DNA of 64,000 nt from Burkholderiaceae bacterium (GCA_004322135.1 SCSG01000004.1:124001-188000), one strand, 5' to 3'; counted from the first letter of the stretch, positions 17,044 to 26,647 are shown. Numbers and translations are program-made. The notes: generated by a model from the letters alone, not told the origin.

Positions 17044-17994
17044 TTGATCCAATCCATCCACAGCCGACTTGAATCGTTTCGCCAGCAAGGGCGCGCTCCC
17101 GCCGGTTCGCTGATCGTGACGGTGTTTGGTGACAGCGTGCTGCCACGCGGTGGACGAATCTGGCTGGGCAGTCTCATCCGCCTGCTCAAACCCCTGGAGC
17201 TGAACGAACGGCTGGTGCGCACCTCCGTGTTTCGCCTGGCCAAGAATCAGTGGCTGCAGGCCGAAGCCCACGGACGGCGAGCCGATTATGTGCTGACGCA
17301 TTCGGGGCGGTTGCGTTTTGAAGAAGCGTCACGCCACATCTATGCATCCAGGATACCCGTCTGGGATCACCGCTGGCGCCTCATTCTTATAGTTGGCGAG
17401 CTCAGTACACGAGAACGCGAACGCCTGCGCCAGGCACTGGCCTGGCAAGGCTTCGGCATCCTGAATGGCGATTGCTTCGTGCACCCCTCGACCGATCTGG
17501 TGGCGGCCTTCGACGCCCTCGTGGCCGACGGGCTGTCAAGCCTGCTTGGCAGACTGATGCCGCTGGTTGCCGCCGATTCACGCTCGGCCCTGTCAGCGAC
17601 CGATGTAGATCTGGTTGGACGAGCGTGGAATCTGGACAAGCTGGCGCAGGCCTACAGCGCCTTTGTCGCGGATTATCTGCCCATCCTGGCGGAACTGCGC
17701 CGAGACCATTCAGCCAGGATCGATGCAGAGGAAGCGTTCCTGCTGCGTATCCTGCTGATTCACGACTACCGCCGCCTGCTGCTTCGCGACCCCGAGCTGC
17801 CCGACGTGCTCTTGCCGCCTGACTGGCCCGGCCAGACAGCACGGATGGTGTGCTGCGAACTGTACCGGCGCCTTTTCGAGCCTTCCGAGGCCCACCTTGA
17901 CAAGACCATGCACTTGGCTGACGGTACGGTGCCGCCCCGTCAAATTATGGCGGACGAGCGCTTCCCGGCGAATGATCTTTTGCCGGTAGCCTGA
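17044..17994 (+). CDS. paaX: PaaX-family transcriptional repressor
   Basis: A 316-residue PaaX-type regulator, the phenylacetyl-CoA-responsive repressor of paa genes. The N-terminal helix-turn-helix region includes 'GSLIVTVFGDSVLPRGG' and 'NERLVRTSVFRLAKNQW', both typical of PaaX, and the C-terminal PaaX_C segment has 'LRILLIHDYRRLLLRDPELP'. It begins with TTG, 32 bases after the reductase gene, and is likely cotranscribed, giving autoregulated control of the locus. Confidence 0.9.
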   Translation: MIQSIHSRLESFRQQGRAPAGSLIVTVFGDSVLPRGGRIWLGSLIRLLKPLELNERLVRTSVFRLAKNQWLQAEAHGRRADYVLTHSGRLRFEEASRHIYASRIPVWDHRWRLILIVGELSTRERERLRQALAWQGFGILNGDCFVHPSTDLVAAFDALVADGLSSLLGRLMPLVAADSRSALSATDVDLVGRAWNLDKLAQAYSAFVADYLPILAELRRDHSARIDAEEAFLLRILLIHDYRRLLLRDPELPDVLLPPDWPGQTARMVCCELYRRLFEPSEAHLDKTMHLADGTVPPRQIMADERFPANDLLPVA

Positions 17995-18023
17995 AGCTCA
18001 GGCCGACTCAGGCAGCGCAACCG

Positions 18024-18377
18024 TCAACTACCCGATTTGGCATGCACATGGTTCATCGTATCCAGGGCAAGGGCGGAATGCGCGTACGCACCACCCGCCC
18101 GCATTTCGGCCGCCACCCAGATGGCTTCCATGATTTCCTTGTCGGTTGCTCCGGCATGCAGTGCTGCCTCGGTATGGCCACGGATACAATACGGGCACTG
18201 CGTAACGTGGGCCACTGCAACCGCAATAAGTTGCTTCGTCTTTTTGGGCAGTGCACCTTCGGCAAACACGCTTGCGCTGAAGGCCTTGAAAGCCGTCAGC
18301 GTGTCGGGCGCCAATTCAGCACGCTGCTTTGCAAGTTCTTTGGTGGCGGCGGGGTACATCGATTGATCCACAATCAT
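18024..18377 (-). CDS. Carboxymuconolactone decarboxylase/AhpD-family protein
   Basis: A 117-residue all-helical protein of the CMD family. The CxxC pair with downstream His ('CPYCIRGHTEAAL', about residues 58-70) marks the AhpD-like, redox-active branch rather than true gamma-carboxymuconolactone decarboxylase. It probably acts as a small peroxidatic or disulfide-exchange protein in the cytoplasm. It is convergent with paaX (29 bases apart) and followed upstream by an exported cupin on the same strand; no operon logic is obvious. Confidence 0.82.
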   Translation of the reverse strand: MIVDQSMYPAATKELAKQRAELAPDTLTAFKAFSASVFAEGALPKKTKQLIAVAVAHVTQCPYCIRGHTEAALHAGATDKEIMEAIWVAAEMRAGGAYAHSALALDTMNHVHAKSGS

Positions 18378-18460
18378 TCTCCTAAATTCAAATTTAAGAA
18401 GACATCACACTGCCTATCATAGACCTTGGTTGCGTTGCCAAAGGCATTGCCCTTGAAGGG

Positions 18461-18919
18461 CTAATGCTCGGACAACGGCATGCCTTTGGTTCCCGCATAA
18501 AAAACAATCAGCACCACAGGCTGGTCGCCCGTCATGCCCCGATGCAATTCACCCACCATCTCGGGTAGCACCTGCCCCGCCACCAGGGTCTTGCGCTTGC
18601 CATCCGCTTTTTTCTCGACAGTGATTTCGCCGGACAAAACATATGCCGCGTTGGGCATGGGATGCGTATGCCAGGGCAACGCCGAATGCGGGGGAATCGT
18701 GATCTTCAGGATCGTCAGTTCGGGCGGACCGGACGGATACGCCACATACGGTACGGCGTCCCATGACGCATCACTGCGCAGCAGTGTCTCGACCTTGACG
18801 GCAGGCTGAGCCGAAGCCGACCCTGTCGCCGCCATTTCTTTCGCGTGAATTGGCCCGGCCAGCAGCACCAGGGTCAGCCCGAACAGCAACAGCCACCTTC
18901 CTCTATCACTGCATTGCAT
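18461..18919 (-). CDS. Exported cupin-domain protein
   Basis: A 152-residue cupin with an N-terminal signal peptide ('WLLLFGLTLVLLAGPIHAKE', cleavage after about residue 26). The cupin core shows 'LPWHTHPMPNAAYVLSGEIT', with two His, and 'ELHRGMTGD' for the last His, so metal binding is likely. I chose the ATG at 18919 because AAGGAG lies at the right distance and the signal peptide starts there; the longer track ORF has no support. Function is unknown; periplasmic cupins of this sort are common in the group. Confidence 0.75.
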   Translation of the reverse strand: MQCSDRGRWLLLFGLTLVLLAGPIHAKEMAATGSASAQPAVKVETLLRSDASWDAVPYVAYPSGPPELTILKITIPPHSALPWHTHPMPNAAYVLSGEITVEKKADGKRKTLVAGQVLPEMVGELHRGMTGDQPVVLIVFYAGTKGMPLSEH

Positions 18920-19632
18920 AAACGCTCCTTCGAGAATTCCGAAACGGCGACGGCACGCAATGCTTTCTCGACATGACGTCGCAAAACCATGTCCGAGGTT
19001 CACCATCGCGGCCTCGTGCACCTGCCGCGCATCGCGGTAACTGGTTGTAAAAACGCCACGGCCGGCCTGCCCAATGATAATTTTTTGACGAAAAAACATC
19101 GGGATAGCCGAAATACTTCAACAAAATACCTTAATACCTTAATATAGGGCAACACATAAAAGACGTCGATCACATGGTGACGGAAGATCTGGTGAATCCA
19201 TGGTGCAACGAACGCCCGCTGGCACTAGCCTCACGGGCCGCATGTGGGCTTCCCGCAAGCCATTGGCCATCACACAGCCCAGACACGCTCACAGCCGCAA
19301 AACCTCAAGCGTATTGGCTCCGGCAAAGCGGCAGAAACACGATGCCACTCAGCACCAATCCCTCTTATCCGAACCATGCCTTTTCACAAGGTAATTTAGG
19401 CATAAAGGGTTTGGTCCTATTCCATTTTTCCAAAAGTTACTTTATGCTTCAAGCAATATGTCCTGAGCTGTCGGCATTGCTCGCGCGCCTCCAACGCAGA
19501 GGTCCGAGTCCGGCGTTCCGACAACACTGATAAGTTCAAAAAGCAGCACATTGGGGTTTTAAGGTTCAGCGTTTCGAAAAAAACCATGAACCAAGAATTG
19601 AACCAAAGCAATTCAACAAATGGAGGAGTTCA
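18920..19632. other. 713-base intergenic region
   Basis: A divergent gap between the exported cupin and the NCS1 permease. It is AT-richer than the genes and contains a tandem TACCTTAA repeat (19127-19142) followed by AATATAGG. The ORFs predicted in it (for example 19174-19530) lack ribosome sites and recognisable protein features. The permease has a clean GGAGG upstream of its ATG. I see no riboswitch or RNA gene that I can name. Confidence 0.4.
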
Positions 19633-21048
19633 ATGTCAGACGCAAGCACTGTCACCAACCGCATGGACGACCATGCGCTCGAGGCAATTCCTGACGACCA
19701 GCGGCAAAGCTGGCTACAAATAACCTGGGGCACGGCTGGCATCGTTACCACCCTCATCCAGCTATTCATCGGGGCGCTGGTCACCTTCGTCGCCGGCATA
19801 AAAATCGGCATCATGGCCGGCATTCTGGTTACCATTTGCGGTGCACTCCTTGGCTGGGGCGCGGGGCACATCGCCTACCGCACCGGCTTGTCCAGCAGCT
19901 TCACATCGCGCGCACACGGCTTTGGCGTACGCGGCTCAGCAGTCCTTGCGCTAGTCTTCGGGTTCATGATCATCGGCTTCCTGGCCGTTGAAAATGCCTT
20001 GCTCTACAAAGGGTTCCTCTTTTACCTCGGCCTGCCCGACACCGTAGGTTCCCGCATCATCATTTACGGCATCCTTACCATCGCGTGGATTCTGCTTACC
20101 GCATACGGCTTCAACCTGGTGGCCAAGGTTTCATCCATCGCACTCATCGGCTTCCTGCTGGTTCTGCTTTACATGATCATCGACGTCATTGCCACGTCGG
20201 GGCAATCGTGGTCCAGCGTATTGTCATTCGGCGCGCAGTTACCGCCCGAAGCACTTAAAAGCATGGGGGCAGACACCGACGCGGGCAAATTCGCCTTCGC
20301 GGTCAATGTGCTTATTGGTTCGGCAGGGGCACTTGCCCTGGTCGACGCGGACCTGGGCCGCTATGCGCGCAAATCCAGCGACATCGGGATAGCGGCACTG
20401 CTGGGCAACGTTGCCATGGATATCGTCATGCTTGCCGTCGGCGGTATGGTCATGTACGCAGGCATGGGCCAAATCGTCGAGTATCACGTCACAGTCGGAC
20501 ACCTTACCCACGAGGCAGCACAAGCCTTGGCACTGCAAAGCCCCGACAGCATCGCGGCGGCATTCATCATCTTCGGTGGAATCATCGGAACCATCCTCAT
20601 GATTTTCGCGCAGTCCAAAGCACAGGTGCTCAACACCTACAGCGCTTCGCTCTCGCTCACCAGCCTGTTCGATGCCCTGTTCAGCTGGCGCCCGGGCCGT
20701 CTGCTGTTCGTCATCCTGGCCAACCTCATCGCGTGCGTCATGCTGGTTGGCTCCATCCTCGACTGGTTCAACTCGTTCCTGACAGTTCTGGGTGTCTTGA
20801 CCACCTGCTTCGCCGGCATCATGATCGCCGACTACTTCATCGTCAAACGCATCCAGCGTTCACGCGGCGAAACCGACCTTGATGTGCCAAACATCAACTG
20901 GGCCGGCATCATCACCCTGATAGTCGCCTTCGTGCTGGCACACTACGTGCTTAACACGTACATCTCCATCGAGTTCTTCACCTCGCTGCCAATCTGCATT
21001 ATCCTGTACCCGATACTGCGGTTCGCCACCATGAAGAAAGCCGCCTAG
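19633..21048 (+). CDS. NCS1-family nucleobase:cation symporter (cytosine/purine/allantoin permease type)
   Basis: A 471-residue inner-membrane permease with about 12 helices and the NCS1 landmarks 'WLQITWGTAGIVTTL' in the first helix, 'SRAHGFGVRGSAVLALVFGF' after helix 2, and 'VDADLGRYARKSSDIG' mid-protein. The family takes up cytosine, purines, allantoin, hydantoins, thiamine precursors or related N-heterocycles with H+ or Na+. The substrate is not set by the sequence. A rho-independent terminator follows. Hydantoin-like transport would be attractive given hyuAB a few kb on, but the gene is not in that operon. Confidence 0.88.
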   Translation: MSDASTVTNRMDDHALEAIPDDQRQSWLQITWGTAGIVTTLIQLFIGALVTFVAGIKIGIMAGILVTICGALLGWGAGHIAYRTGLSSSFTSRAHGFGVRGSAVLALVFGFMIIGFLAVENALLYKGFLFYLGLPDTVGSRIIIYGILTIAWILLTAYGFNLVAKVSSIALIGFLLVLLYMIIDVIATSGQSWSSVLSFGAQLPPEALKSMGADTDAGKFAFAVNVLIGSAGALALVDADLGRYARKSSDIGIAALLGNVAMDIVMLAVGGMVMYAGMGQIVEYHVTVGHLTHEAAQALALQSPDSIAAAFIIFGGIIGTILMIFAQSKAQVLNTYSASLSLTSLFDALFSWRPGRLLFVILANLIACVMLVGSILDWFNSFLTVLGVLTTCFAGIMIADYFIVKRIQRSRGETDLDVPNINWAGIITLIVAFVLAHYVLNTYISIEFFTSLPICIILYPILRFATMKKAA

Positions 21049-21090
21049 CAAATCAGGCATAGATCCGTGGCTCCGCCAGGAGCCCACACG

Positions 21091-21132
21091 AACCAGACTC
21101 AGGCCTCACCGGCGTGCGTCTGGTTTTTTTTT
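21091..21132 (+). terminator. Rho-independent terminator after NCS1 permease
   Basis: AACCAGAC and GTCTGGTT pair as an 8-bp stem with an interior that can fold further, followed by a run of T. It lies 43 bases after the permease stop. Confidence 0.75.
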
Positions 21133-21278
21133 CGACACGGCAAAGCGCAGGCGCCACGCCAAACAGCCTGTGCTGGATCGAATCCACACGGTAACTTGAC
21201 GCTTGACGAGCCGGTTCATATCATCAGGTAACCAAGTCCGCAGCACTGCGGCCAGAATAAAACTAGTGAGGTATTTAA

Positions 21279-22070
21279 ATGGATGCCATTCCATCCTGGC
21301 TGGCCAGCGGCCACGATGACACGCCTCTGATCCTGCTGCACGGTCTGGGCCTGACGGCCGAAACCTGGCTTCCACAACTGCATCACTTTGGCCGTACACG
21401 CCAGACGATAGCCTGGACGCAACCAGGCTTTGCCCCATCGCCAGCACCGACAACACTGTCATGGGAAGGCCTTGCCGGTTCCCTGGCTTCCATGTTGAAC
21501 ACGCTGAACATCGACAAGGCGCACATCCTGGGCCACTCCATGGGTGGCATGGTCGCGCAAGAGTTCTACCACCGCTATCCACAACGCGTGAAAAGCCTCA
21601 TCCTGTATTCCACCAGCAGCGCGTTCGGCAGCTCGGACCCTCAGTGGAAAGAGGACTTCGTGCGTGATCGCAAAAAGGACGTCGAGCCATTCGCCAACTT
21701 CACCGAAGCAGCTCCTGCATTGCTAAGTGCCTTCATAGGGCCGGGGATTACGCCCACCATGCGTCAGTTCGCCAACATTGCTTCGCGCGATGTGTCGATA
21801 GCAGGCTACCTGGAAACGATGGAGCTGCTTGTCACCTTCAACCGCAAGGCCGAGCTCGGCACCATAGCTGTGCCAACACTGCTGCTGGCGGGTGAACACG
21901 ACACGCAAGCGCCGCCAAGAGGGATGAAGCGCATGGTCGAGCAAATACCTGGCGCACAATACGTTGAATTCGCTGGTGTGCAGCACATGGCCAACCTTGA
22001 AGCCACCGCCATGTTCAATCAGGTAGTGGAAGATTTCCTGTCGTCGCTGCCCGACCGCGCAGACCGGTAG
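21279..22070 (+). CDS. Alpha/beta-fold hydrolase
   Basis: A 263-residue alpha/beta hydrolase. The oxyanion segment 'LLHGLGLTAETW' (about 19-30), nucleophile elbow 'GHSMGGMVAQ' (Ser near 89), acid in 'LLLAGEHDTQAPP' and histidine in 'GVQHMANLE' give a complete triad. The sequence style fits esterases or carbon-carbon hydrolases such as 3-oxoadipate enol-lactonase (PcaD-like), but the substrate is not fixed. It is convergent with the following binding-protein gene. Confidence 0.82.
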   Translation: MDAIPSWLASGHDDTPLILLHGLGLTAETWLPQLHHFGRTRQTIAWTQPGFAPSPAPTTLSWEGLAGSLASMLNTLNIDKAHILGHSMGGMVAQEFYHRYPQRVKSLILYSTSSAFGSSDPQWKEDFVRDRKKDVEPFANFTEAAPALLSAFIGPGITPTMRQFANIASRDVSIAGYLETMELLVTFNRKAELGTIAVPTLLLAGEHDTQAPPRGMKRMVEQIPGAQYVEFAGVQHMANLEATAMFNQVVEDFLSSLPDRADR

Positions 22071-22101
22071 GCCGCCTCACGGTCGATGTGTCTGGCTTGA
22101 A

Positions 22102-23247
22102 TCAGTCTGACAGAAGCACCCACTTGCCATTCTTGACTTGCACGAGAACGCGCGCATTGGTCCTGGCGCCATAATGATCAGTGGGTGACATCGTGTAAGT
22201 AGCTTCGGTGCCGTTCAACCCTTCGATCCCTTCAATGCCATCTCGCAGCGCCGCACGAAACTCGGGCGTTCCAGGTTTGGCCTTCTTCAGTGCCTTCTGG
22301 GCCGCAGTCTCGACCATCAGATACGCGTCATGTGCGTAGCCCGCGAACGGATTGGCGCTACCTGCGCCATACTTGGCATCGTAGCTCTTGGTGAATTCCG
22401 CACCCAACTCCTTCAGCGGATTGGAAGCCGGCAACTGACTGTTGACGACCAGCGGACCGGTGGGAGCGATCACGCCGTCGACGCTTGCCCCGCCCACGCG
22501 CAGAAAGTCCTGATTGACCGAGCCATGGTTATCGTATTGCAGACCGGTGTAGCCAAGATGGGTAAGCGCAATATGAGGCAACGCGGCAGGGGTGCTGAAT
22601 CCTCCGCTCAGCACCGCATCAGGCTTCTCTTTCATGATGCGCACCACCTGCGCGGTCACCGACGTGTCCGAACGCGCATACCGCTCGTCGGAAAGCGTAC
22701 GTATCCCTGAAGCGTCGCAAGCCTGCTTGAACGCCTGCCAGACCGCGTCTCCCCAGGCATCCGCGAACCCAATGTACGAAGCGGTCTTGACGCCGCGCTT
22801 CTTCATGTCGGCCACCACCCCATCTATCATGAGCGGGATGGACTGAGGGATGACGAAGATCCAGTGCTCGTCGCCTTTCGGTATTCTGACCGGCGCCAGG
22901 ACGAGTAGCGGCACCTTGGAGCTGTTCGCGAAGCCGGCAACCGCCAGCGTCTGCGGCGTGCTGGTGGGCCCGATAATCGCATCCACGTGTTCGCTGGTAA
23001 CGAGCTTGTGCGTATCCGTCACCGCGGTGGTCGGGTCCGACGCATCATCCAGAACGATGAAGCGGACGGGCTCATTCCCTATTTTTCGCGGCTTGAGAAG
23101 AAGCGCATTTTTATATGGGATACCCAGCGAGGCGCCCGGCCCGGTCAACGAGAGCACAGCGCCAATAACAATTTCCGCGTGAGCAGCTGACACGCTTAAG
23201 GCAAACCCTACCAAAGCCAATGACAACGAGACTAAACGCACATTCAT
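22102..23247 (-). CDS. Periplasmic substrate-binding protein (Liv-type), lone
   Basis: Type I periplasmic binding protein, 381 residues from the ATG at 23247, which has GGAAG upstream and starts a clear signal peptide ('LVSLSLALVGFALSVSAAHAE'). The mature start 'IVIGAVLSLTGPGASLGIP' and 'AIIGPTSTPQTLAVAGFAN' are Peripla_BP_6 hallmarks. No permease or ATPase genes adjoin it, although a full Liv system with its own binding protein lies 5 kb downstream, so this may be an alternative ligand receptor for that transporter. It is divergent from iclR. Confidence 0.87.
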   Translation of the reverse strand: MNVRLVSLSLALVGFALSVSAAHAEIVIGAVLSLTGPGASLGIPYKNALLLKPRKIGNEPVRFIVLDDASDPTTAVTDTHKLVTSEHVDAIIGPTSTPQTLAVAGFANSSKVPLLVLAPVRIPKGDEHWIFVIPQSIPLMIDGVVADMKKRGVKTASYIGFADAWGDAVWQAFKQACDASGIRTLSDERYARSDTSVTAQVVRIMKEKPDAVLSGGFSTPAALPHIALTHLGYTGLQYDNHGSVNQDFLRVGGASVDGVIAPTGPLVVNSQLPASNPLKELGAEFTKSYDAKYGAGSANPFAGYAHDAYLMVETAAQKALKKAKPGTPEFRAALRDGIEGIEGLNGTEATYTMSPTDHYGARTNARVLVQVKNGKWVLLSD

Positions 23248-23721
23248 GACGCTTCCTTCGATGTAGAAGTTGGGAAAGCTTGGACACGAACTCAGAACCA
23301 CGTATTGCACGCCTGAAGCGCCTCGTCGATTGTAAACCCGCTTTAGTATGGTCCGAAGAATTTTTTCGGCGGCTTACGATTCTCTTCCGCTCGAAAGACT
23401 CCAAGACAAACACCCATCAATCAATCGCAGCAACATTAAAAATATCCTCGCGACTCCCGCTGTAACTGCGTGACTGCGCGTGCCAGGCAACTGGCGGCAC
23501 TCTCGCACAGCACACATGAGTCAAGGCCCGGCCGGCGCGCTCCCGAATCGACTAGGGATAACCCGTAAGATGCGAGAGCTCGCCACCCCATCAATGACTA
23601 CCAGTAGTTGTCTTTCACTGAAATTCGCGTAATACGCAGGATCCAATCTATTGACCGGTGTAATCGGCACGAGTAGCATATATGAAACGGCATTTCATTC
23701 AATGAAACAATAAGCGGTAGG
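23248..23721. promoter_or_regulatory. Divergent region with IclR-type operator
   Basis: This 474-base gap lies between the lone binding protein and iclR. At 23682-23707, just before the iclR start, are three phased half-sites: ATGAAA-N5-TTTCAT-N3-ATGAAA. Two overlapping palindromes of this kind, at that position, suit an autoregulating IclR dimer of dimers. The rest holds no convincing gene; the small ORFs in it have no ribosome sites or protein features. Confidence 0.5.
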
Positions 23722-24564
23722 ATGATAAAGACCAACCTCAACCCTTCGCCTAAGCAACTGCCCACCGACATCGCTACCATACGCAAAAACAAACATGCGT
23801 CGGCCGCGACGGAAACCGTGGACCTTTCGCTGTCGTTATTGCAATACCTCGTCGACAACAGCCAACCCGTTGGCGTTACCGACCTCGCAAAGGCCTTCGA
23901 AGCTTCCAAGGCAACCGTGTACAGACACCTTCAAGCGCTTGTCAAACACGGCTTCGCACAGCAAAACGAAGCCACAAACCGCTACGAACCAGGCATCAAA
24001 CTATTGCAACTTGGAGAAGCCCTGCGAGAGCGCTTCACCATTCTGGCGCGCGCCCGCAACGAGATGGCATTGCTTCGCGAAGCGACAGATCAGGCAGTGT
24101 CTCTATCAACTTTCGTCAACGACGAAGTGATCATCCTGGAACTCCTGCAGGGACGAACAATGGTTGAATTCGGCGTCAAGGCGGGGACAAAAATGGACTT
24201 CCATGCCACCGCGCACGGCCGCATAGCACTGGCGTTTGGCCCGCCCCGACTGCTCGAAACGCTGGACGCCAAGCCACTCAAGAAGTGGACGCCTAAAACC
24301 ATCACTAGCCCGCTAACGCTAAAGAAGGAAGTGACCGCGATCCGAAAGCGAGGATGGGCGACCGCAGCCAACGGCATCGTATGGGGGGTCAATGGCCTGG
24401 CCGCACCGATCTTCGACCACCGCAACAAATACGTCGGTGCCGTAGCCATAATTGGATCAATACATTTAATAACCGCCAAGCCACCAGCTCGGCTCATACA
24501 CCTGGTTACGGACACTGCAAACCGAGTATCCCGCGCATTGGGAAACCCGGACCCACATAGCTAA
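23722..24564 (+). CDS. IclR-family transcriptional regulator
   Basis: A 280-residue IclR regulator. The winged helix-turn-helix is at about 40-95 ('VGVTDLAKAFEASKATVYRHLQALV') and the C-terminal effector domain includes 'HATAHGRIALAF' and 'NGLAAPIFDHRNKYVGAVAIIG'. It is separated by only 10 bases from hyuA and so probably heads the operon and controls it. The candidate operator lies 15-40 bases before its ATG. The effector is presumably the substrate or product of HyuAB. Confidence 0.9.
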   Translation: MIKTNLNPSPKQLPTDIATIRKNKHASAATETVDLSLSLLQYLVDNSQPVGVTDLAKAFEASKATVYRHLQALVKHGFAQQNEATNRYEPGIKLLQLGEALRERFTILARARNEMALLREATDQAVSLSTFVNDEVIILELLQGRTMVEFGVKAGTKMDFHATAHGRIALAFGPPRLLETLDAKPLKKWTPKTITSPLTLKKEVTAIRKRGWATAANGIVWGVNGLAAPIFDHRNKYVGAVAIIGSIHLITAKPPARLIHLVTDTANRVSRALGNPDPHS

Positions 24565-24574
24565 GGAGACAAGG

Positions 24575-26647
24575 TTGGCTTATTCACTAGCCGTAGATAT
24601 TGGCGGCACCTTCACTGATATCGTATTGCGTAGCCCCGATGGTCAGCTCACCGTAGACAAAACGCTAACCACGCCCGGAAATCTGCTGGAAGGTTTTTTC
24701 AACGGGGTCAACTCCGTGCTGAGCAAAGCACAACTCACGCCAAGCAGCGTAGACGGCACGATCGTCCACGCAACCACCGTCGTGACGAATGCACTCATTG
24801 AGCGTAAAGGCCCCAAAACAGCCATGCTGGTAACGGAAGGGTTTCGCGACATTCTGGCCATACGCGACGAGCACCGCTACGACATGTACGACCCACAAAT
24901 CGAATTTCAGCCACCATTGGTGCCACGCGAGCTGACATTCGGAATCGGCGAACGGACCCATGCAGACGGAACCGTCGCACGCGACCCTGCACAGGACGAG
25001 GTGCAAAAATGCATCGAACAGTTGCGGCAACTCGACGTGAAAGCCGTCGCTATATGTTTCCTTAATAGTTACGTCAACCCGAAGAACGAGCGCATCGTGG
25101 GAGACATGCTGCACGCTGCGATGCCGGATCTGTTTATTTCACTATCGTCCGAGATCGCACCACAAGTTCGCGAATACCCCAGGGCTTCCACGACGGCGAT
25201 AAACGCATTCACCATGCCGATATCGCAGCCGTATTTACGCGCATTGGCTAAACGGCTCAAGAGCGAAAGCTACCCCAACGAGCCGCTCATCATGCTGTCT
25301 TCCGGAGGCATCATCGGCGTCGAAGTCGCAGGCCGCAATCCAGTACGCATGATCGAAAGCGGGCCGGCGGCTGGTGCACTGGCCGCAAGCCACTACGCAG
25401 AGGTGCTGGGGTTGAAACGCCTCATGTCATTCGATATGGGTGGAACCACGGCCAAAGCGTGCCTCATCGACAATTTCAAACCGCTAATTGCCGGCCTGTT
25501 CGAAGTTGATCGCCGATACCGCTTCAAAGAGGGCAGCGGCATGCCAATCACGATCCCATCGATAGACATGATCGAAATCGGCGCCGGTGGCGGCAGCCTT
25601 GCCTACGTAGATGACCTTAAGCTGCTGAAAGTCGGCCCACGAAGTGCCGGCGCAAACCCCGGCCCGGCATGCTACGGCCAAGGGGGCAAAGAGGCGGCCG
25701 TCACCGATGCCGACCTGTTACTGGGGTTGCTGGATGCCGACAACTTCCTCGGGGGCGAAATGAAGCTGGACTACGCCGCCAGCGAACGCGCCATTACAGA
25801 ACTCGGACGACAACTGGGAACGGACGCTCGCACTACCGCACGTGGCATTTACCAAATTGTCGCGGAGGCCATGGCAGGGGCCACACGCGCCCATGCCACA
25901 GACCGTGGCATCGATTATCGCGGCTTGTCTCTGCTTGCATTTGGTGGTGCCGGGCCAGTCCACGCCTGCGAAGTCGGGGCGTTACTCCAAAGTGAGTCTG
26001 TCATCTTTCCGCCGCAGGCCAGCGTGCTGTCGGCATTTGGAACTCTGGTCACGCCGGTCCGCCTCGATCTGGTACGCGGTGCACTGGGTATGCTCCAGGA
26101 CACCGATTGGAACAAGGTAGATCGCCTGTACAACGAAATGGAGAAAGAAGCCACGAGTGCGTTGTCCGCGGCGGGGTGCAACGCACAAGACATCACGCTT
26201 ATCTTCGGTGCTGACATTCGCTATTTCGGCCAGCAGAATGAAGTCAGCGTCACGCTCAAGGATGACCCACGCCTCTTACACGAAGCCGCTCAAATCGAAA
26301 AAGCGTTCGACGATGCATACCAGGCGCAATACGGTTTCAACCCAAGACACGTGCCAGTCGAAGTGGTCAGCTGGCGTCTTACGGCACGGGGCCCGCTCAT
26401 ACCATTCCACGCCGCGATCAACCTGCCAACAACGGAAGGCGCGCCCAAGAAGAAACGTTTGGTCCATCTTTGGGGCAATGATCGCACAGTCCCCGTCTAC
26501 GACCGTCAGGCGCTAGCCAACGGCCAAAAGATAGCTGGCCCAGCCATTATCGAAGAACGCGAGACAACAATCGTCATCCACCCGGACTGGACGGCACACG
26601 TCGACAGATTCGGATGCATCGTCGCGAAACTAAAGGATCAAGCATGA
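24575..26647 (+). CDS. hyuA: Hydantoinase/oxoprolinase family protein HyuA (ATP-dependent amidohydrolase alpha subunit)
   Basis: A 690-residue HyuA-type subunit, which phosphorylates a lactam or amide so that HyuB-HyuA can open it. Visible motifs are the actin-like phosphate loop 'DIGGTFTDIV' (about 8-17), 'HATTVVTNALIERKGPKTAM', 'FDMGGTTAKACLID' and 'IGAGGGSLAYVD'. The start is TTG with AAGGAG six bases before it. It overlaps hyuB by ATGA. Family members include N-methylhydantoinase, 5-oxoprolinase, caprolactamase and acetone/acetophenone carboxylase subunits; no third (gamma) subunit is present, which disfavours acetone carboxylase. The true substrate is unknown. Confidence 0.9.
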   Translation: MAYSLAVDIGGTFTDIVLRSPDGQLTVDKTLTTPGNLLEGFFNGVNSVLSKAQLTPSSVDGTIVHATTVVTNALIERKGPKTAMLVTEGFRDILAIRDEHRYDMYDPQIEFQPPLVPRELTFGIGERTHADGTVARDPAQDEVQKCIEQLRQLDVKAVAICFLNSYVNPKNERIVGDMLHAAMPDLFISLSSEIAPQVREYPRASTTAINAFTMPISQPYLRALAKRLKSESYPNEPLIMLSSGGIIGVEVAGRNPVRMIESGPAAGALAASHYAEVLGLKRLMSFDMGGTTAKACLIDNFKPLIAGLFEVDRRYRFKEGSGMPITIPSIDMIEIGAGGGSLAYVDDLKLLKVGPRSAGANPGPACYGQGGKEAAVTDADLLLGLLDADNFLGGEMKLDYAASERAITELGRQLGTDARTTARGIYQIVAEAMAGATRAHATDRGIDYRGLSLLAFGGAGPVHACEVGALLQSESVIFPPQASVLSAFGTLVTPVRLDLVRGALGMLQDTDWNKVDRLYNEMEKEATSALSAAGCNAQDITLIFGADIRYFGQQNEVSVTLKDDPRLLHEAAQIEKAFDDAYQAQYGFNPRHVPVEVVSWRLTARGPLIPFHAAINLPTTEGAPKKKRLVHLWGNDRTVPVYDRQALANGQKIAGPAIIEERETTIVIHPDWTAHVDRFGCIVAKLKDQA

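Noticed and set aside
19174-19530. 118-residue ORF in the region before the NCS1 permease
   Set aside because: No ribosome site, no recognisable features, ends before the promoter area; probably chance.
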